Source: Membranipora membranacea
Lineage: Eukaryota > Bryozoa > Gymnolaemata > Cheilostomatida > Membraniporidae
Direction of reading: 5' to 3'
Assembly: GCA_914767715.1 (NCBI GenBank)
Contig: OU612071.1
Location: 5,580,001 to 5,644,000, forward strand
DNA: 64,000 bases
Position 1 is the stretch's first letter. Each line of letters starts with the position of its first letter. Positions 12,301 through 24,197 of the stretch are shown here, piece after piece. Under the pieces are notes generated by a model, which worked only from the letters and a program-made list of their open reading frames with translations, was not told the origin of the DNA and made no database searches. Made by a program: the position numbers and the translations under genes.

Positions 12301-15300
12301 ACTGTAGTGTCATCTGCGTATTTAATACAAGGTGTTTCGGGCAGCAGATCATGCACAAAAATGTTCCACAAGAGCGGTCCCATAATAGTACCATGTGGAA
12401 CTCCGATTTTGCTACACTCATTATGGTGAATTTACATCTGCGTACCTCACTCTCTGCCATCTATCATTGAAGAAACTCATCATCATTCTGACGAAACTAG
12501 GACTGATATTTAAGGCTAGAAGTTTTTGAATGGCAATGTGTGGAAGCTTTTTATCAAAAGCTTTGCTGAAATCCAGCATCACAGCCTGAACGGCAACATT
12601 CTGTTTGTCATCAAAACTAGATGCAATTTCCGTTGTAAATTTCATTAGAGCGTCAGTGGTACTCATTCCTTTAGTATATGCATACTGATCATCAAAACTG
12701 GGGAGTTCCGCCTTGATCAGCTCAGCTATGATTTTCTCTGTAACTTTTCCTACATGCAAGAGCAACGAGATAGGTCTGAGCTCCTTGAAGGTAGAAGTTG
12801 TCTTCACTTTATTCAATGGAGTGACTTCTGCTCTTTTCCAAAGCGTGGGGAAATGACCGCTCTCAAGAACTTTGTTGATTATATTAGTTATTGGAAATGG
12901 CAACAGATGTGCGTTGTTTTTGGTGACCCAGCTAGTATAATCCTCTCTATTAGTAGACTTGTGAGTGTTTATACCCCAAAGATGTTTGAAGACTTCCATT
13001 TCATTAACAGAGACAGAACCACAATCATCAGGTAAAGAAGGGTATATGGGCACATAGATTTGATGCCCATCGAGGTAATAGGTGTTTAACTGTTCTACAA
13101 ACTTAGAGCGGGACAGCTAGTTACCATTCATCGATATGAACTGTGCAGGACGTGCATTGCGCCAGTCTCCAGTGAGCTGTTTGAGGATTTTCCACCAGCT
13201 TTTGCTACCTTGAACAGTCTCATTCACGTTATCCGAAGTTTGCTTAGTCAGTTGTTGTTTAAGTTGTGATGACACCATCTTGGCCAAGAATTTCCAGGTT
13301 GGGTTGTTTTTCTTATGAGCTCTCTGCTTAGCACGCTGAAGTTTGCGGATAAGTGGTGATGTTAATACCGGTTTCCTCGAAGGTACGCTCCTAACTGGAC
13401 AATGTTTCTCTAGTATACTATTGATAGTGTTGTGAAGGATATCAACCTTCTCATCAGCTGTGTTTGCATTGATTAGATTTGACCATGAGAGGGAGGCCAA
13501 CTCTCTTGTTACAGCTACTTTCGATGCAGGAGTGATGTTGCGTTTTCTTATGGTACTGTAATTCGGAGCTCTCTTACTATTTACCGAAGGCACAGGAATG
13601 GCACAGTGATCGTTAGTCAAAATTGGTGGCAAAGACACACAACCCGATTCAACGTACTCAGCAATATCTGTGAATGTGAGATCTAAACAACTGTCATATC
13701 GAGTAGGGAATTTCACTATAAGTTGAACTGGGATACTGTTTGTTATTGACTCAGTATCCAGGTCGTTAAAATCTCCACATATGAATAATTTTGCTGATGA
13801 GTGCTTATGCAGTAGTTCGGAAACAGTGGATATAATATGGTCCACTGTCCCATCCTTTGACAATTTCGGCAAACTTGGGGGTGGTAAATTTCAGCAAATA
13901 TAACAATTGGCATGTTTGCTTGGTGAATCATAAATCAGTAGGCAGATACAGATCGGTCAGAATATGTGCATAGCCTCTGCACTGAAAGTGTATCCCTGGC
14001 ATAAACAGCTACACCGCCACCTGTGCGTTTGTTGGCTCGACGGCATGTATGTAATTTGAATTCATCAATATTATAAAGCTGCTCCTTATCTGAAGTAAGC
14101 CAAGACTCAGTCAGAAATATAAGATCATAGTGCTTCGCCAGAACTTTTAGCTCATTATACTCCTCTAGATTTAATGGTCTGATATTATGGATCTATATTG
14201 CAGGATGAACGCAGTTTTCGGACACATTGTTGTTTGTGTTGAAATTCTCTAGTCAATCGGAACTTGAGGGTGAAGACTCAGTTGCATGAACAGATCTTGA
14301 GAGCATTGCGTGAGATAATTTCAGATATACTGGGCAAGTTATGGATGATGCTCGATGATCTCCCTTACAGTTGACACAATTAGGGACCTCAGAACATTGA
14401 TCACCATGGTACGCACCACCACAGTTGAAACAGGCTTTTTGATTGGGGCAAGATGATGCTTTGTGCTGTTATCTATGGCAGTTGTAGCATCTAATGACAG
14501 ATGGCATGTTGTACTCTTCGACCACGAAAGTAAGGTTATTAGAGCGCACTCTATCTTTCATGGCTTTTTGTAGAAGTTCGGGAGATTTAAAGTATACCCT
14601 GACAGATCTTGTAGGATTTTTAAACTTAGTTATTCTTGACACCATAGTTTTATCAAATCTTCCCTGTTCGAGGTCCCTCACAATGTCAGCCTCATCAACG
14701 AAAAAAGGAACACCTTTGATAACTCCGACCGATATGGCCTGGGACTGTCGCATAGGTTTTCTAACCGAAGATTGTCCAAATATGTTATTGACCATTTGGT
14801 GATGGCAGTATCTACCATTCTTTCTTGGCTGAATTGCACACAGAACTTTTTGAAGCAGTTATTACTGCTTCTACTAATTCTCTCAATAGTAATGTCACTG
14901 TCGAGTCCGCCTATAGCTTTTCTGATGTCATCATCATTCTTGACGATAGTACCCTCTCTTTTAACAGTTACTACTATATTCTTTTGTGTTTTGAATGTGA
15001 TGGTACGCTTATGTCTCTCATGCTTTTGCATCGGTTTATCAGAGTTTTGGTTTTTCATTGCTTGTGCTAACTGAAAAAATGTCACCTTGTTAGCAGTTAC
15101 TGATTGAGACACCTTGGGAATATAAGATTGCTGTGTTTTGAATTTTTCTACCTCTTTCTTCAAGCTGGAGTTCTCGTTGGTAATTATATTAATTGTTTCG
15201 TTCCAAGTCATTAATTCCTTCAAGTGCAGACAACAGTTGTAATTGAATGGCTTCAATTGTGGACATTTTTGTCGGTGAGTGCTGGTTAGTTGTATCGCAA

Positions 15301-18300
15301 TGAACTGTGTCGGCTAGTAGACTTCTAGCTGAGTGATGAGTGGGTGATCGTGGCATACTATCATTTTCCATTGCCCAAATGAACAACCTGGCATACCATG
15401 ACAATATTTCTTGGCCTGCATCTTTTCAAGACAAACATCATTTTCAGTACAATCGACCCTAGCTGACCTTTTATTACGCTTCAAGGAAGAGTGTATATCT
15501 CTTCCCATAAGTGTGTCTTTGCAGACAGCTTTCACTATAACGTCGATGTCTTGAGGTTGGTCTCTGCTCTTACAGTGATCAACATCACCATTTTGTGTAT
15601 ACCAGGGTGATGTATGGCTAAAGGTGATGGCATCCTGATGAACTCCTTTGTGTACTATTAGATGACAGATTCAGAGAAGAGCAATGTGACCTGCAGTGAT
15701 TTACCTTCACAGATCCTCCTCTTAGTTCTTGAAGGGCATCATGGCAGGCTGACTTTATATAGTCATTTAACTCATTTGACTTCTGCACGGGCTCTCAGAC
15801 TTGATATTTTGATAGACATGCAAATCAATGTTATGTTGGCTACGCGTGATTAACTAATAAATGGTATTGGTCGTATGATAGAAATTAATAGTGAAGTAGA
15901 CTTCTTCACTGTTTATCTCATTATACATTGTTATTTTGGTATGTACCACTGGACCAGATTTGTCCTTGTTGTCGCAAATATCAGCCCCATATCCACAATG
16001 TTCAATGTATGACAGGAAAGATGATCGCATATATTCATAGGTTGCAGAGCTGTAGTGACCTACTATTTGAGGATCACGGGCATTCCCTTTGATGGTTAGC
16101 TCACCTTGGTAATTCAGTCTGTTGTTTGCATTCTTTATCTTTTGGTTGAGTGCCTTTGCATGATTCATAGCATAAGGCAGTAAATTATCCGACATTTCTA
16201 CATTCTGAGATCTCGATTCTCGCCCTGTTGTAAAGGGCGAGAATCTGTTTTGCAGTTTTATCTTGGCTATTTCCTTCATGTATTGTTCTATTGTCTATTT
16301 GATAGTTTTTTAGATAATTTGAGATTTTTTTCCACGAGAAGCTCAAAATTCCAGCTTGTTGCCAAGTCACGTTCAACAATCAACACGTCAACACGCCACA
16401 TTTCTTCTTGTATCTATATTACAAATAAAATTAGTTTATGGAAGAAACTCAGCACACAGAGAAATCTTTTTCTGTCATATTGCACTTTTTTAGTTGGCAG
16501 TGATTAGAAAATTCCACTGTTTTAACTCGAGTTTGAGGTCCTTCTTCTTGGCTATGTAGGGATCTCCCTACCGAAAATTAGTCTTAGCTATGTTTCATAT
16601 CCATTGACCTTGGCTAAAAATATTACGTTACTTCATTACACAGCAAAGGGAACTGCCAGCAAAGGGGAATTTTAATTAGGAGTCTGTCTCAGATTTTATT
16701 TACATTTATATTTTTTTTGTGTTAAGCAAATAATCCCTAAGCAGAACAAACATAATAATTACAACGGAAGAGACATACCAAGTTTCTTAATCTGCTTTCA
16801 ATAGATTACATCGACATGCAATAATTGAACTGATTTGTTTAGTGAAACGACAACTTAACAGGGTAACTTGACTATCTTTTTTCAGTCAAGCAGTCAAATC
16901 TATTACAAACTACTCCTTTACTTCACAAGCATACATAAATTACAATTAGAACTATATGAGAAAAGGGCAGATCAAAATAATTGCATAGAAAGACAGTCAT
17001 TATAACTTGATATCCAAAATTGCTATAGTATTATTTTTCAACTGTCAGCATATATATTTGTAAGGTCATTGAACAGCCTTGATTTGAAGCGATAAATGAA
17101 AGTGAAATTATACATACAGATAATAAACTATTATGAACAAACCTTATGTCACTAATCCCTCATTAATAACATAACATAACATAACATAGCATTGACAAAT
17201 TAAATTGAATGAAGCCAGATAGTTCTTTATCCCGCTGACGAAATATTTTAACCCTGCCAGATAAAAAAAACTCGCACCAGATATTTGGAGAATGGACAAA
17301 TATAGAAATAAAATTCAACCAGATTTGATGTCTTGAGCATGAAATATCCCAAAGCTAAAATTATAAAAGATTTTTTTGGCTTTGCCAGATAGCACTTTAT
17401 CGCGCTGGGCCAGCTCAATGTTAAAAAATCTATCTATTTTACTTTCCTCAAATGGAAAATTTTGGTTAGCTGGGTACTGCATCTATTACTCTTATTTACC
17501 TTCTGCCTTGATCACTCCTTATGGCTGGGTGGACCTCTCATCTAATTGGAACTACATGTGTACTTATATTATTTGCGAAGTTTGTATGCACTCCGAAGAT
17601 TAAGCTAAAACTTAATTTCTGCAGGATATTGATGAAGCACATAACCTATTGGAAAGCAAACTTGTCAAGTACAAAGCTGGTGTAAACCTCCAGAAGGCCT
17701 GTTTCACATGCACAACAGTAACTTCAAAGCTATCTAGCTCACAACAAATCAATCAACTATCGATTGTCGCACCAGGTCACATTACATCGGTTATGAACTA
17801 TGAATTCAAGGGGTCCGAAGCCTCCTGGATTATCTCAACACTGCATACAAAACATGCAAATGAAGTTACAAGTATGGCAGCTTCACTGAAATCAGGCAAC
17901 AGTGATTCGGTACACTCAAGGCATTTGGTGTTAGCCTTTGATGAAGAAATGAAGCACTCACAAGTTGACGGTGAGGAGACTGAAGACGAGATAGGGAAGC
18001 ATGTATACAGAGCTGGAAATCTGAAGGTCTACGTGAACAGTGAAAGAGGTTCTATTCGATTTGCCCTGCTCTCGGATGACGATGAGGTTGACGCTGTCCA
18101 AGGAAATTTCAGCTCTGGTCAGGTTAGTTTAGATTCAAATCTCATCACAATTGAAGATATATTGGAATATGAAGTTTTTGATTCATGACAATCAAAACAT
18201 GATACTGTGGCTGGTACTAACAAGTCCATACAATGGCTAATTTGTGGACCCAGGGGAAGAGAGCGCTGCCAACACAATCAGAGTTTTTGTTTGGTTTTTC

Positions 18301-21216
18301 ATTCATTTAGCAATTTTAAGACAAAATGTATAGTGTTAGTCTGTACCATTACTGAACTCTTGACCAGAGAAATAAAAAAAATGCGTTCCTCAAACCATAC
18401 ATAAATAGCCGTGCGCCTGTGGAAGATCAGATATGGGGCCCTCATCTGTTAGTATAAAAGTGCGATGGAGTTCTTAAATTACTATGGAGGTCGCTTTCTT
18501 GGTCCTCATCTTACCTATCAGCAGATTGCTCTGTTTTTTTTTCAGGGAGATGATTGCTCCTTACTTCATGACTCAGACAGCAGCGATGCAAGTTCTATCA
18601 TCAGTAAAAGTGATCATTCATTGGACAATCTTGTTGATCAAATCGCTCTTTTTGACAAGGCTGAAGATAGCCATCTTGTGACAGTGGTCTGTTTGCACCA
18701 AAACAACTACGATCAGAAAGCTTTGTTCCTCTGTATTGCTGGAGTCTTGAAAGATGAGATTTTGGAAATAGGGGGTGTCGAAATTCATTCCGTTACACTG
18801 TTCAATGACAATATCCATGAAGAAATTGCTGCTGGATGGTCTGAGAATTTTCTCAAACTTATGAAACCAAAGGAGAAATTGGTTTGGATCGAAAATAGCC
18901 CAGGTTTTATTGTGACAGATAAATTCCCGTTCCATAATGACAAGCTCATCAAACAAAGGGTTAAACCCCAGAAGAAAGTTCAGCGAGGCTATAGCTATGC
19001 CCATAGTGAGATGGAAACGCTCTGCATAACGATGCTGTGGCCACAAAGTCCCCCAAAAGCAGAGTTTAAAGCTGGTACCAGAACTGCAACGAGTGAGGTT
19101 CAAAAGGTGAGCAACGATACAAAAATCATTTTCAACACTTTCACTTTTGTTTCTATAAAGCAAGAAGTATGCAAATGTCACTACAAATTTGCTTTATAAC
19201 ACGAACATTGGCAAAGACCGCAGATCAATCTTTCTTAAAAAAACATTTGGTTATTTTGTCTAATAAGAGCTGTTATTTTGTCCATCATTATAGACTTTAT
19301 TGACTAAATAAAACCCTCCCTGACATAAGTTTGTAATTTACAGATTTCGAAGACATGGTATCAAAGGCAAGACATCCTGGAAACTGAACAAGAGAGAATT
19401 TCCAATTTTCTCCGAGGCCTTGATAAAAGTGATCGCAGTGCTCTGCCATCCGAGCACTCAATGACGGCACTGGTTGCAAGCACACTCCAAGAAAAAGACA
19501 ATGACAAATTCGGCGTTCTTTCTACCATTTTCTTCATGAATGGTATTATATTTGACATTGATCAAAGGCTTTGGGGGCTAGAGCTGAAACGAGAGCCAGG
19601 CTGGATGGTGTCAACACACTGGATAGCATTGAAAGAGTTGAAAGGCATGTTTGCATATCTTCGCGAGGAGAAATATTCAAACCCTGACCAGAAAGAGGTG
19701 CTAAAGGGACAGCCGCTCCTTGGCATCATTGACCATTTGCATTCTAACCAAGCTACAGAACTAAAGCTTTCCTGCCCTATATCAGTACAGGAGAGTACAA
19801 CTACACTTCAGGGATCTGAATGCTGTCTCGAATATGATTCCAAGGACCAGACACACAACCTTTCATTGAGCGTGAGAGAGAAAACAAAGTGGCGGAATTA
19901 CAAGATAGCTCAACGGCGACATGTGAGTAATGCAAATACATGATGCATCACTATCCAATTGTCTCTGGAGTGATGAATAATTCAAAGTTTGTTCAGTTCT
20001 TTCTTTCACTAGAAATGAAACAAACAATCAGGAAATCATCCCATGTATGCCTAAGTGGAAAATTCTAAACATCATTATTATGAATGAAAATGAGTATCTG
20101 TTCCAGTCACATCTAAAAGGTGACAGCAGTTGGGTAAATATTTTTAAAGTCAACATATTATTATCATTGGGAATTCAATTTGCTATAATCATATCGTAAT
20201 CAAATCAATGATGCATATCAGATTTTATCTTTTATTTTTTGCTGCAGCTGACAAATCCTCTGACTAAAGAGGAAACCCTGGAGTATTATCCTTCTATGAC
20301 TAGCTTGCTGGATAAGATGCCTGTCAAAGACGGGCGTGCACCAAATGCAGATGTTACCTTAACAGTCAATGCTCACAGGATGGTAACAAGGATGTCAAAG
20401 AGAAAAGGCAAGAACATTCAGGTGGGCAATCCGAAGAGATTAGAAGCTGTGATAGTGACCAATGAGAAAAGACCGGATATCGACAAGAAACTTGGAGATT
20501 CAGCCTTTAGCAACCCGATGGTCGGTTGGGATTATGTTACTAGGGAAATAAAGACAAGAGGAGATCACGAGCGGAAGGTAGCTACTACTGTCACAGATGG
20601 TTGGAAAGATGTGCAGGAGAGCAACAAAATTGCAAAATTTGCAGTTTTCATCCGAGAAAAAGCAGGAGGTATGTTTGAAAAGGAGAGCCATAATGTTACA
20701 GATAAAGATTGTCGATCATGCTCTAAACATCCATTGCTAGAGATATATGCACACAATCCTAGATATGAAGCCCTATATAATCAGATAATGGGGAATGAGT
20801 CCAGCAGAGAAGATCTTAAGTCACTTGTGAAACTGTACGAAAAGCTTGAAAAGGTCAATGGGGATTTCCTCAAAGAAGATGATGCAGAGAAATTCATCCA
20901 AAAACATATCCGAGATATCCCCGTTTCCACTAGATATCCAACTATCCCCGTTTCCACTGAATATCCAACTATCCCCGTTTCCACTAAATATCCAACTATC
21001 CAAATCAAAAATCTCCTCCTTCCCTTCCCTAACCAGCTATCTGTGCAACATTCTTGTTCAGTAGTTGATAGCTCACGTCCTCATATGACCTCCCCTCGAG
21101 ACAATAATGCACATGTCAGGTTTTCAAGGCAAAAAAACAAACATGAGATAGATAAAATAGCACTTTTGCTTCAGATGCTTGACCACCACATCAAGAAAGA
21201 AACAACACAGAAGTAA
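9097..21216 (+). CDS. Multi-exon gene, uncharacterised protein of about 970 residues
   Basis: Six exons read by splice motif and phase: 9097-9301, 10431-10531, 17625-18122, 18546-19106, 19344-19922 and 20248-21216 (TAA stop). All junction phases agree (1, 0, 0, 0, 0), giving 2,913 bases of open frame. The start is chosen at ATG 9097 because the same frame has a stop just upstream (9079). An upstream exon joined at CAG|CAT (9114) is an alternative. I recognise no catalytic or binding domain. The protein has a helical N-terminus, a mixed alpha/beta middle, acidic Ser/Asp-rich linkers (SDDDEVD; DSDSSDASS), a helical segment in exon five, three tandem 10-residue repeats near residue 870, and a short amphipathic helix at the C-terminus. 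No signal peptide or membrane segment is seen. A LINE sits antisense in the 7.1 kb intron. A candidate AATAAA is at 22662. I infer an intracellular protein. Confidence 0.72.
10431..10531 (+). CDS. Exon 2 of the 970-residue protein gene
   Basis: A 101-base exon between TTGCTTGTAG and AAG|GTGAGC, phase 1 to 0. It encodes a Ser/Glu/Pro-rich linker (SERTLSPDAPNDHKLK), probably disordered. Confidence 0.65.
10930..11052 (-). repeat. tRNA-derived SINE-like head and body
   Basis: On the minus strand the A-box region TGGCGCAATCGGTTAGCGCG and B-box GGTTCGAGCAC are well formed, with a spacing too long for a normal tRNA. A pyrimidine/AT body follows. A second, weaker head in the opposite orientation abuts it (11073-11137). 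Confidence 0.65.
11073..11137 (+). repeat. Degenerate tRNA-like head facing away from 10930-11052
   Basis: GATGGCGCTAATTAGATAGC resembles the A-box of the neighbouring minus-strand copy, and GTTGTGTTCGCTC resembles its B-box. The two heads are back to back with about 20 bases between them. Confidence 0.4.
11718..14205 (-). pseudogene. LINE ORF2: endonuclease and reverse transcriptase, broken
   Basis: Endonuclease motifs in order: LTESWL near 14102-14120, GGGVAVYARD near 13990-14030, GDFND near 13762-13776, and NDHCAI near 13601-13618. RT motifs: LDFSKAFD near 12552-12575, GVPHGTIMGPLLW near 12380-12415, and the catalytic YADD at 12309-12320. These residues are intact, yet the frame is interrupted by stops near 13935 and at 12418-12423, and by shifts around 12175-12260 and 11900. 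The open pieces are 13117-13872, 12421-13053, 11897-12172 and 11718-11900. Confidence 0.85.
14283..16379 (-). pseudogene. LINE ORF1: coiled coil and CCHC zinc knuckles, broken
   Basis: The 3' part carries three CCHC knuckles. The second (CFNCGGAYHGDQC, about 14392-14435) and third are intact. The first (CYNC...H...C) has an in-frame TAA at 14469-14471 between its metal ligands. Upstream are an RNA-binding-like stretch (14469-14795), a helical coiled coil (ENSSLKKEVEKFK), a Cys/His-rich patch that may be a PHD-like finger remnant (15314-15535), and a longer N-terminal segment at 15854-16279 that ends at a stop. The role is nucleic-acid chaperoning for the LINE, by family knowledge. Confidence 0.7.
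17160..17192. repeat. Microsatellite (CATAA)n
   Basis: Four tandem CATAA units, the last degenerate. Nearby, the phrase GCCAGATAG..CTTTATC recurs at 17214 and 17385 and also at 11338, on either side of the LINE. Confidence 0.6.
17625..18122 (+). CDS. Exon 3 of the 970-residue protein gene
   Basis: A 166-codon exon between TTTCTGCAG and CAG|GTTAGT, phase 0 to 0. It contains a Cys-Thr-rich patch (CFTCTTVTSKL), an acidic turn (DGEETEDEIGKH), and a beta-rich end (YRAGNLKVYVNSERGSIRFA) followed by an acidic run. Confidence 0.75.
18546..19106 (+). CDS. Exon 4 of the 970-residue protein gene
   Basis: A 187-codon exon after a strong polypyrimidine acceptor (TTTTTTTTCAG), ending AAG|GTGAGC. It begins with an Asp/Ser-rich linker, then a globular alpha/beta segment with the strand-like stretch LVTVVCLHQNN and a Trp-rich helical part (IAAGWSENFLKLMKPKEKLV). 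The 187-codon minus-strand frame over the same bases is a shadow. Confidence 0.75.
19344..19922 (+). CDS. Exon 5 of the 970-residue protein gene
   Basis: A 193-codon exon between TTTACAG and CAT|GTGAGT, phase 0 to 0. Mostly helical: WYQRQDILETEQERISNFL, then a hydrophobic stretch (FGVLSTIFFMNGIIFDID) that is too polar at its ends for a clear membrane segment. Confidence 0.75.
20248..21216 (+). CDS. Terminal exon of the 970-residue protein gene
   Basis: 323 codons with a TAA stop, after TTTGCTGCAG. It is basic early on (RMSKRKGKNIQ), has a CRSC pair in the middle, then three consecutive copies of IPVST.YPT encoded by a 30-base DNA repeat (20919-21000), and ends in an amphipathic helix (KHEIDKIALLLQMLDHHIKK). 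Confidence 0.75.
   Translation: MTNPLTKEETLEYYPSMTSLLDKMPVKDGRAPNADVTLTVNAHRMVTRMSKRKGKNIQVGNPKRLEAVIVTNEKRPDIDKKLGDSAFSNPMVGWDYVTREIKTRGDHERKVATTVTDGWKDVQESNKIAKFAVFIREKAGGMFEKESHNVTDKDCRSCSKHPLLEIYAHNPRYEALYNQIMGNESSREDLKSLVKLYEKLEKVNGDFLKEDDAEKFIQKHIRDIPVSTRYPTIPVSTEYPTIPVSTKYPTIQIKNLLLPFPNQLSVQHSCSVVDSSRPHMTSPRDNNAHVRFSRQKNKHEIDKIALLLQMLDHHIKKETTQK
20919..21000 (+). repeat. In-frame 30-base coding minisatellite (IPVST.YPT x3)
   Basis: Three tandem 30-base units with few changes (ACTAGA/ACTGAA/ACTAAA at the variable codons). They add a Pro/Ser/Thr/Tyr-rich linker to the host protein. Low divergence implies recent expansion. Confidence 0.9.
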
Positions 21217-24066
21217 TCTCTGGTTAATTAGTATGGGAAACAACATACCTAATATGCATATATCGGAATGGTCAGAAAATGTCTGATGGGCTTTGGTTTT
21301 AAGATATTAGGTGTGTACATCATCATTTGATCATCCGTGATCAAAATACTACTTTATCTCTTAGACATTTTGTTGTACAGAGCAGCAGAGCAGCAACATG
21401 ATTCAATGCCAAAATAATCCTTTTACAACATGTCTATTTGCTAATCAGGGAGCTAAGGTCTAGCAAAGTAGTAAAATAACTTGTTTGTGCTAATGCATAG
21501 TATAACACTTGGCATAACTCCTGATTGGAATAACCCTTTTTGATCTCTTATTCTGATCAATCGATTTCTGACGCAGAAAATCTATATACATATAGTTATA
21601 CCACTGATCTTTCCTTTAATTGTATTGATGATATAATGGCGCAAAGTGAGGATCATGACAACGTGAGCACTGCTCATCAATGACCAGCTAACAAGAAGGG
21701 TCAATTAGTGGGAGAGAAATTATAGTTTTGTTAAACAATCATTTCCTCACAGTTCACTTACTAGCCTGGTAGAATAGTGATAGGCTTAGTTGGGCTTGGT
21801 AAGCTAATTTTATCAAAATGTGTGTAAGTGTCTGAATCATTCTGCATGTTTTATACTAATATTTGTCATTCATAATCACATTTTGCCCATTGTATGGGCT
21901 GAATCAACTTGATCACCACACATAAACCATTGACAATTTTCTTATGTTTTTTTGCGCAAATTCACACCATATTATTTACTGTTTGTACTGAAATGTAAAT
22001 CATGGCTTGTCAGAAAATGTGTTTCATAGACATAAATTCTAGTACAAATGTATTACGTAAAAAAGTGACATTCATATTACAGATATTCACACTAGTTTCC
22101 ACCATATTATTACTTCCTGTTACTTACCAATCACCACTTCTATTGACCGTAACTAAACTTTATGCATACATTTGAGGTTTGTGAAGCTATTAAAGATGTA
22201 ATCCTTGAACAGAGACTGTTTAAACTTCACCATCATAATCATAGTTCACTGTTTTCAGTTCTATAAACATTTCTATATGTTTTCAGCCTATAACCAGTCT
22301 TTGACTGTTATATAAACTAAATACTGTTATAATAATCCTTTTTTTATAACAATTCAATGCTACTGCTGTAATTGTTTTTAACAACCTGATAATCATTTCT
22401 CTTACAACTTTTCACTTCATGTTTGCTAGCAGACTATGATCAAAGTTCACATCATAATTCACTACGTTTTATTTTCAATTATCTCAGTATTTGACTGATA
22501 CGTAAATTAAATACTGTGGTAACTACATTCTATTAATGCATTAACTTCCTTCACTATGTTTTATCTGTTATAAAATACTTGTGTACCTATCATTTTTTCC
22601 CTATTAATCGAGTTCTATCTTTGTTTCTCCGTACATGTTAATTAATTAGTAAGTGGTACAAAATAAAATCCTTATATAGTTTATAAACCACATATTTTTA
22701 TGCCTGGCTGGGAGCCTTGTTTCTAAACAGACTTTTCGATTGGCAGGTTGCCTTTAGGTGTTATGTGTTCATCCGAACAATTTGGCAACTGGGATCAGGT
22801 AAACCAAGCCCAAGCTGGCTATCTTGATGAAGTTAATTTTCTGACACTTGTTTCAGAAGTGGCATGGATATGTTAGGTTGGTAATCTGGAAATGTAGAAA
22901 ACTTTTTTTTTTCTTGTTTGTCTCTGAATTTCATTGCGACCACAGCTCTACTAAACTGTAGACCAGAGAGCTTCTGTAGTGACCAGACCAGAAAAAATAA
23001 TTATTTCAAGAACTTTTTGTGAAAAAAACTATCTTTACTGGTGTTATGCTTGGTCAAAGAATGTCAATGCACTCACAGCTCTACTAAATGTAGACCACGA
23101 GATCTCATCATGTATTGACTTCAGAGGTGTACGGCGGACATGTAAATCATGCCCGTTCATGTCGATCCCTAGATCTTGTCCGTCCATGTTCGTCTGTATG
23201 GCAGCATTGGGCAGTGTTCCAAGCCCGTTTCTGTCCATCTTCTGATTTTGTCCATCCATGTCCATCCATCGGTCGGGCAACATTGAACAAATTTCTTTGT
23301 CAGTTCCTCTCCATGTTTTCACGCAGTCTGTCCAATGGCCGTCAATTTTTATTCGATTGGACAAATCTTGGATGGCCACATTTGCCCAACATCCCTTAAG
23401 ACTTGTCCAGCAACACTGATCAAGCTTCAAGAAAGCATGAAACGGATAATGTTTTTTAAAAGGTTCATGTATAAGGTCACACATAAATAACTTTTAACGA
23501 TCGAGGTCAAATATTATATCATAAAGACATGGATGGTCATATTCTGTGAGAGTATGACCACCCATGTCTGAGTCTTTTCAAGCTTTCACGCTTTATTTTA
23601 GGAGACAGTGTTCTAATTACATTTAATTTCAATTCATTGTCTTTACATACTTTCATAAGAAGGCAAAGACTCCATGTGCAGTTTGGGGAATTAAACACAG
23701 GGGGCTTTGTGATCTAGATGCCTCAGATCAGATCATAAATCTAGGGATTTATAGAGAAAAGGTGATCAGATGAGTCACAGAGATGTTTAGATTGTACTTT
23801 TCACCAAACTCACAAAAGGATGGCAGACAATGCACTGTCCTCTGTACTGGATTGGTCTTACCATTGAGCTGAAGAAAATTGTCAGAATTCCATGATGTTT
23901 GCTTTACCTGTGGGCTCATTTTATTATTATTATGTAATGCAGTCTTTTATTACAATAATCTTTTACATCACCCAATGCATACCGTACCACATATGGCATG
24001 CCACATACAGTATAACATACATTCTGTACTTCATTTTGTATACTGTAATTAGTACAATACATAATT
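21217..24066. other. Intergenic region between convergent genes
   Basis: No exon is seen. It holds a probable 3' UTR (candidate AATAAA at 22662-22667), a CCATC/GTCC-rich low-complexity patch (about 23130-23290), and a hairpin at 23529-23570 (GACATGG...CCATGTC with a nested GGTCATA/TATGACC stem). AATAAA on the minus strand at 23946-23951 and 23920-23925 lies 120-145 bases past the stop of the next gene and probably serves its polyadenylation. Confidence 0.55.
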
Positions 24067-24197
24067 TTATCTGGTGCATACAGCACATGTAAGCTGTTTA
24101 TCTTCATCATAAGGTGGACAGTGACCTGTATCTCCAGACCCGCTGCAGTCTGCCTTAACAAAGTACAAGAGAGCCCCATCATGATTGGCTGACATTC
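24067..24197 (-). CDS. Terminal exon of the collagen-C4-like gene
   Basis: It encodes the Cys-rich C-terminus (ADCSGSGDTGHCPPYDEDKQ then LTCAVCTR and TAA). Cys spacing fits the family end, where these residues are expected to form disulphides. Confidence 0.88.

Larger units (their letters stand above)
11718..16379 (-). mobile_element. CR1/L2-like LINE, inactivated, antisense in a host intron
   Basis: A nearly full-length non-LTR retrotransposon. Order on the minus strand: an N-terminal ORF1 region (16379-15854), a Cys-rich segment (about 15535-15380), a coiled coil (about 15250-15130), zinc knuckles (about 14510-14340) ending near 14283, then ORF2 with an apurinic-type endonuclease (about 14205-13117) and reverse transcriptase (about 13053-11718). 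Frameshifts and in-frame stops break both ORFs. The 3' UTR probably extends from 11717 towards 11345. Endonuclease plus RT plus a gag-like ORF1 defines the class. CR1/L2 over other clades is a judgement from motif style. Confidence 0.88.

Noticed and set aside
18618-19181. 187-codon open frame on the minus strand
   Set aside because: Complement of a strongly supported plus-strand exon; no splice or family evidence of its own.
23044-23484. 146-codon minus-strand frame rich in Asp, Met and Gly
   Set aside because: It coincides with a low-complexity CCATC/GTCC-rich patch; composition explains the open frame.
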